5,753 nucleotides of DNA from DAOUET01 sp034430155 (GTDB lineage: Bacteria > Chloroflexota > Anaerolineae > Anaerolineales > UBA4823): positions 1 through 5,753 of the forward strand of contig DAOUET010000003.1 of the NCBI GenBank assembly GCA_034430155.1. Reading direction: 5' to 3'. The notes under the pieces were generated by a model. That model did not search any database. It was not told the DNA's origin and saw only the letters and a program-made list of their open reading frames with translations. This document shows positions 5,494-5,753 of this stretch, piece after piece. Each line of letters begins with the position of its first letter. Within the stretch, counting starts at the first letter, position 1. The translations under genes were made by a program, and so were the position numbers.

Positions 5494-5753
5494 TCAACTC
5501 TTTGCCTCCTCTGGGTCACGCAGCCATAATGAGGCGTTTTCAGGTTGCAGGGTATCCATCGTAACGGCTATCAGGCTTCGGTTGATCTCCTCCAAATCCA
5601 CCTCCTGGCGCAAATTGGAGGTGAAAGCCTCCAGCGTCTGCTCAGCATCATACTTATGCCGGTAAAAACGGCGGTCTATTTCGTTTTGGAGGCGCTTGCG
5701 TAAAGGGTTGAACAAGGTAGCGATCACCAGGGTGGAGATCACCGTCACAACCG
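5494..5753 (-). CDS. C-terminal end of a membrane protein, probable sensor-type (cut by window edge)
   Basis: The frame enters from the right edge and ends at a TGA at 5496-5494; about 85 residues are visible, and the GTG at 5748 is an internal valine codon, not a start. The first visible residues (VVTVISTLVIATLF) are the end of a hydrophobic transmembrane helix. They are followed by a basic stop-transfer stretch (NPLRKRLQNEIDRRFYRHKY), then a cytoplasmic helix (DAEQTLEAFTSNLRQEVDLE) and the ending ENASLWLRDPEEAKS. The NPLR.R.Q..IDRRFYR.KYDAE signature is one I know from C-termini of multi-membrane-span proteins in Chloroflexota and Actinomycetota, often annotated as hypothetical or sensor proteins. 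The SLWLR ending is usual there, so the C-terminus looks complete. Role unknown; sensing for the downstream partner-switch genes is an attractive guess only. Confidence 0.75.
   Translation of the reverse strand, partial: VVTVISTLVIATLFNPLRKRLQNEIDRRFYRHKYDAEQTLEAFTSNLRQEVDLEEINRSLIAVTMDTLQPENASLWLRDPEEAKS

Noticed and set aside
1..5753. tRNA, rRNA, CRISPR array, insertion sequence or attachment site
   Set aside because: No repeat-spacer pattern, terminal repeats, transposase or integrase-like protein, or tRNA-like fold was seen; coding density leaves no room beyond short gaps.

Overview
The window is a compact block of bacterial DNA in which every convincing gene lies on the minus strand, so transcription runs from the right edge to the left edge. 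No source is stated. GC content is moderate, a little above half by eye. The protein types resemble those I associate with Chloroflexota, perhaps Anaerolineae: a membrane protein ending in the RRFYRxKYDAE tail, a GAF/SpoIIE/HATPase fusion followed by STAS proteins, and a PYROXD2/phytoene-dehydrogenase-like flavoprotein. That placement is an inference from family resemblance and was not tested by a search.

Layout in the order of transcription (right to left). (1) 5494-5753 is the C-terminal end of a membrane protein cut by the window edge. (2) 3951-5423 is a complete pyridine nucleotide-disulfide oxidoreductase of the mercuric reductase / dihydrolipoamide dehydrogenase superfamily, with an intact CxxxxC redox pair but a changed C-terminal acid-base site. 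(3) 3804-3950 is a 147-bp gap holding a 12-bp palindrome, a twice-repeated octamer and AT-rich -10-like hexamers; it is the best candidate for a promoter/control region. (4) 2211-3803 is a 530-residue protein joining half a GAF domain, a coiled linker, a SpoIIE/PPM phosphatase and a C-terminal RsbW-like ATPase/kinase. (5) 1861-2214 and 1488-1838 are two tandem paralogous STAS proteins (anti-sigma-factor-antagonist type); the first overlaps the phosphatase gene by four bases (ATGA). (6) 627-1397 is a 256-residue protein I cannot assign. (7) 1-566 is the N-terminal part of an FAD-dependent amine-oxidase/phytoene-dehydrogenase-like oxidoreductase running off the left edge.

The centre (1488-3803) reads as a self-contained partner-switching cassette. 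One polypeptide carries both a potential serine kinase and its opposing phosphatase, and the two small STAS proteins beside it are the natural substrates. No sigma factor or other output protein is visible, so the output is elsewhere or is not a sigma factor. The upstream membrane protein could supply an input, and the two flavoproteins and the unassigned protein may be controlled targets or simply neighbours; the sequence does not decide this. I found no RNA genes, mobile elements, CRISPR arrays or plus-strand genes.
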